From: Megachile rotundata
Lineage: Eukaryota > Arthropoda > Insecta > Hymenoptera > Megachilidae
Reading direction: 5' to 3'
Length of the DNA: 64,000 nucleotides
Assembly (NCBI RefSeq): GCF_050947335.1
Contig: NC_134993.1
Coordinates: 7,068,001 to 7,132,000, forward strand
Shown: positions 60,567 through 64,000 of the stretch, piece after piece
Layout: each line of letters opens with the position of its first letter
Position numbering within the stretch: position 1 is the first letter of the stretch
The notes under the pieces: generated by a model
The model's input: only the letters and a program-made list of their open reading frames with translations
What the model was told of the DNA's origin: nothing
The model's database searches: none
Translations under genes and position numbers: made by a program

Positions 60567-60674
60567 CCCTTTCGCGCCGAGCGCCGCATATATGCGGCAC
60601 CCACTCGACGACCTGTGGGTACGAGCGCCGCATATATGCGGCATCCGCGTCACGACTTTTGGGTATGAGCGTTC
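60567..60674 (+). repeat. TTAA-preceded CpG-rich 44-bp tandem pair with perfect palindromes
   Basis: After TTAA at 60563-60566 comes CCCTTTCGCGCCGAGC, then two 44-bp units starting at 60583 and 60627. Each begins with the 16-bp perfect palindrome GCCGCATATATGCGGC and ends NgggtaYgagc. The TTAACCCTTT start is like the TTAA elements, so this may be the left end of a further family. No right end found. Confidence 0.75.
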
Positions 60675-60766
60675 TGTTCAGTAACAGTACTTCGGCGGAC
60701 CATTAGCTTCCATCTAAATATTTAATATTTTATCACTTTTTACTTTGTATACGGGGGGAAAATATC

Positions 60767-61131
60767 GTTAAAAAAAATACAAATTTAGGCACCCTCTATA
60801 TTGCTTTTTTAGACTTGCATGTTAATATTAATTTGCAAGGTTAAAATATTATTAAAAAAAAAAATAAATGCAAACACCCTTTATATTGTTTCTTCAGACT
60901 TATGCATAGCATACACAGTTAAAATCTTATTTCAGAAAAAATACAAGTGCAAACAATTTACATTTTATTACCTTTCACATGATATAAGGTTAAAAATATA
61001 ATTTCAAAGAAAATATAAGTACAGATAGCCTTAACAGCTTTTCTTCATTTGTACATCAAAGTTAAATTATTTCAGAGAAAATAGAAGAGCAGATTCTTGT
61101 AATATTTCATTGCCTTTTGCATAGTACATAG
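60767..61131 (+). repeat. 71-78 bp tandem repeat, about 5 units
   Basis: Units begin gttaaaatNttNtttNaaaaaaata at 60767, 60840, 60918, 60989 and 61061, with a sixth partial start (gttgaaa) at 61132. Each continues NNgcaaacacNcttNatatt...gcatagNacaNa. Strongly diverged, AT-rich. Confidence 0.7.
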
Positions 61132-62041
61132 GTTGAAAAACGCTAGAAATCACAAAATTCAATTATTCGATGATTTAGTGTGAATAATATTAGCGGCAAT
61201 GATCGTTGAACAACTGAAAGCCTCCTTCCGTCTCGATATGCTCGTTCAAGATTGTCGTTATCGTTGAGAATGTAAGATATGGTAAATAGTCGATAATAAC
61301 ACCCTTAGTGTCGTTTGCCCAGTACTATTCCAAGTGGGTCTGTCTGACGGACAGACGTTCCACTACAAACACAGATGTCTCACGGCATCCCACCAAAGTT
61401 TCTTTATCTTGCTTGTCGAATTAGAAGCTTAACCAAGGCACAAAATTATCGAAAAGGTATGTCACGATTAAAGAAGTCCTTCGATTCCCGGAAATGATCT
61501 TGCATCATGGAATACCATCGTTCCGTATCGTTAGTCGTTGAAAACATTTCCAGAATCTTCAGTATTCCAATAAAATTTAATTACGATAATTGCTTGGCGT
61601 GATGTTTATTCAATGTGGACCACCGGCATAGGAAAGCATTTTTACGACCATAATTAGTTAGGGAAGCGTTAACGCTATGCGTTAGCTGTCAACTGGCACA
61701 CGTAAAATTCTGATGACCACACACTCTATGATTACTATGCGTTATTGTTTTCTATTGTATTGGTATCTCTTCGGTGAACATCGGGTCGTTAAACTTTATT
61801 ATGTACATGCTAACGAATTCAGGTTTTTTGAGCTCGCAGAATGATTCTGTAAAAATTATAACAATGTTACGTCTTATTGGCGTAACTTGTATTGGATTAT
61901 ATGTTTAACAGAAGCTAATGGGCGTTTGATAAGACAAAATTTCTCTAAGTATATTTTTTACCATTTATTGAAACAATTTATCACTTACTACTTATACAGG
62001 GTATATTAATTAAATTAATTAAATTCCTTAACCTATAATTT
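61132..62041. other. Spacer with moderate GC
   Basis: A somewhat GC-richer, CpG-bearing stretch at about 61190-61560 has tctgtctgacggacagacg at about 61337, a dyad with gtctgtc inverted around gac. No long frame. AT-rich from 61800. Confidence 0.4.
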
Positions 62042-62259
62042 TCTAGGCAATTGCGTCATTCATGGTTACCTAATAATTGTAACAACGTTAAAACAACTAG
62101 AGAATGTTAAAATGTTAAGTTTTGCATTCAGCCTTGATAATACAAATTATAATTAGAATTTGATTCAAAATTGAATTGCAGTCAAAATACGAAACTGGTT
62201 TATCACATTCCAATTGCAGTGTGCGTCATGTGTGTGGCATGTAATTAGAGGGTAAAGGG
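62042..62259 (-). mobile_element. TTAA-flanked miniature element, family A
   Basis: TTAA at 62038-62041 and 62260-62263. Reverse orientation: ttgataatacaaattataatta matches the family middle and gcagtgtgcgtcatgtg the left-end region. Terminal repeats are eroded (CCTATAATTTTC / GGTAAAGGG). Confidence 0.6.
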
Positions 62260-62263
62260 TTAA

Positions 62264-62699
62264 ACTGAAAGAAGAGAAGTTGCGATACCTATCGCAAATG
62301 ATAGTTAGTCTAATTTTCTTCTAGTCTCACACAGCCACGATGATATTAGATAGAAATCGACAGTTAATGGCGTCCACGTTTGTGACATGTACGTGAGAAA
62401 CACAACCGTGGTACTGATAGGGATTATATAATATTCAATTTTAGTATGCGTGCGACCCGTCTTAATCCAATCATTACATCTAATTGGTCGGGATTAGCTA
62501 ATATCCATGTAGCGATTAGGCCGCGTTTGTAGCCACGGCTCGTTTAGATTGAAGCTAATTCTCTCGGGAATGTAGCGCATGCATCGCCTTGACGTTACCA
62601 CAAAGAATCGATATACTGATCAAACATTATTATAGAGAAACGTTAAGCCGTTCTTTTCACGCCTTTATGCTTAGATGCATTCTAGAAATTGCTTTATTC
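62264..62699. other. GC-richer island
   Basis: CpG-bearing at about 62320-62640 with ATTA cores (atctaattggtcgggattagctaat, about 62480). No frame of interest. Candidate regulatory DNA. Confidence 0.3.
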
Positions 62700-63420
62700 A
62701 AAAAGAAATTAATTTATTTCACACGGAAAAAGAAATACTTAACCTAAAAATGGCACGTAACATATTTAGTCAAATTACTAAAATTTTATAAACCTTTCAC
62801 GATCATAGCAGTAATATTTAATAATAAATTATAAGACAATATGATTATACAAAATTAATTCGAAAAGAAAAGAAAAGAAATTGGTTTTGATTACACAGAA
62901 GAAAAAAAAATTAGAACTTAACCTATAAAATGGCACGCAAGATATCCACTCAATGTTAATAATTTCAATTGGCAAAAATTTTACAAACCCTTTACAATAA
63001 CAGTTACATCTAGTAATAAATTATAAAACGACGTATATAGGATTAGAAAGAAACTGGTTCTATTCACATAAAAAAAGAATACGACAGTATCTAACCTACA
63101 AAATGACACAAAGAACATATCCACTCACATTGATAATTATTGATTAAAATTTTATAAACCTTTCATAATAACAGTTGTAACATTCAACAATGAATTATAA
63201 GACGACGTGTATATGATTAAAAATAAATTGATTCAATTTACGTAGAGAACGGAAATACCAGGACCTCATCTACAAAATCACACGCAACGTAGCTCACATT
63301 AATAATTTTCAGTGATTAACATTTTATAAAGCTTTCGATCTTAACAATAAATTATAGTGCAATATGATTATGCAAACTTACACATAAAATTTATTGACAA
63401 GAATAATTTTCACTGCAAAA
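62700..63420 (+). repeat. About 175-bp tandem repeat, 4 units
   Basis: The landmark aacctaNaaaatggcac recurs at 62741, 62920 and 63093, with a weaker match at 63267 (catctacaaaatcacac), spacings 179, 173 and 174 bp. Within each unit follow aNcatatNcactca, aaaattttataaacctttca and ataaattataagac in the same order. Units are diverged by substitutions and small gaps. Confidence 0.85.
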
Positions 63421-64000
63421 AATTTGATAAGTTTAAATAAATTATACAGACATGTAATTAGAACACAATCACTAACATAATTACAAATACAGGTTAAAAA
63501 TTTTACCTTTCATAACAGTTTACCTGAACTTTTTAATTTTTAACTGAACTTTCTAGTTTATAAATAGTGGTATCTCAATAGTATTATAAATTTTGAGCTC
63601 TCATTTAAATTTTATCTATTCGTTAGAAATAGATCCCCCTTTTATGCTATCTAAAAATTTAACTATTTTTCAATTACGATAGAAATTTTTTACGATAAAA
63701 AAAGGGAAACTATTGGTCAATAACCGAATAACTGCATATCTATTATGAATTTTGTCATTTGCATAATCGTAATTGTGAGCGTAATTTAGATGATTATTCT
63801 ATTGAATAGTAATGTTAGAAATAGCGGTAACATTTTAACCTAAATATATCGCAAAAAATAATTTGATATTTTATTTTGCATGCCAGCATTGTAAGCTTAC
63901 GATGATTTCATAGCCTCGTACAAGGGGACTCGCAAACCTATAATTTAATAAGTACTTCGTTTCCATATAATGCAGCTATGCCGTTAGACGTGATTAAATA
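63421..64000. other. AT-rich spacer
   Basis: No recognised feature to the window end. Confidence 0.5.

Noticed and set aside
61990..62010. atacagggtatatt as a fourth copy of the CAGGGTGG element
   Set aside because: Match ends after seven bases; no CCACATTTTGCCA follows and no inverted end is nearby.
1..64000. CRISPR array, operons or ribosomal RNA
   Set aside because: No evenly spaced identical repeats with unique spacers, no gene clusters and no rRNA-like sequence; composition and repeats are those of an animal nuclear genome.

Overview
The window looks like insect nuclear DNA, most likely hymenopteran (bee or ant type). This is inferred from strongly AT-rich DNA broken by short GC-richer islands, from TA-target elements carrying a relic of an arthropod-type transposase N-terminus, and from many short TTAA-flanked elements. 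There is no bacterial-style gene organisation. I recognise no intact host protein-coding gene, tRNA, rRNA, known microRNA or CRISPR array. All reading frames are short. The longest (128-150 aa, near 25.3-25.9 kb) overlap one another on both strands of a GC-rich island and resemble no family I know. The window is best read as intergenic or long-intron DNA whose identifiable content is repeats and degraded mobile elements.

Mobile elements. Three copies of one long-TIR, TA-flanked element (4925-5897, 38136-39091, 42605-43339) begin CAGGGTGG. Each keeps a 33-codon transposase N-terminal relic and, one frame away, a C-terminal relic, so all descend from one internally deleted progenitor. A second group is TTAA-flanked, piggyBac-like miniature elements of about 160-240 bp. 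Family A is at 3885, 8627, 34890, 43483, 47855, 48171, 49400 and 62042. Family B is at 9011, 23524 and 48239. Single members of other types lie at 6638 and 17557. At 48.2 kb a family B element sits inside a family A copy exactly at a TTAA.

Tandem repeats. Eight blocks are built on a degenerate 8-bp AAATTTCN/GNGAAATT-type unit (1.2, 7.4, 21, 27.3, 36.9, 44, 55.3 and 58 kb), in either orientation; three contain both orientations back to back. Separate minisatellites have units of about 24, 30, 33, 44, 73 and 175 bp.

GC-richer islands (about 3.1, 8, 10, 13, 14.3, 16.5, 18.7, 20.2, 25.5, 28.2, 30.3, 32.2, 33.5, 36.2, 41.5, 45.2, 47.5, 51.7, 54, 59.2 and 62.5 kb) alternate with AT-rich deserts. 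They are CpG- and TAAT/ATTA-containing and are candidate regulatory or first-exon DNA. Three of the sites in the 41-47 kb islands share a diverged, same-orientation repeat of about 120 bp. In its core, four successive substitutions between two copies fall exactly 3 bp apart; this is the least explained signal in the window.
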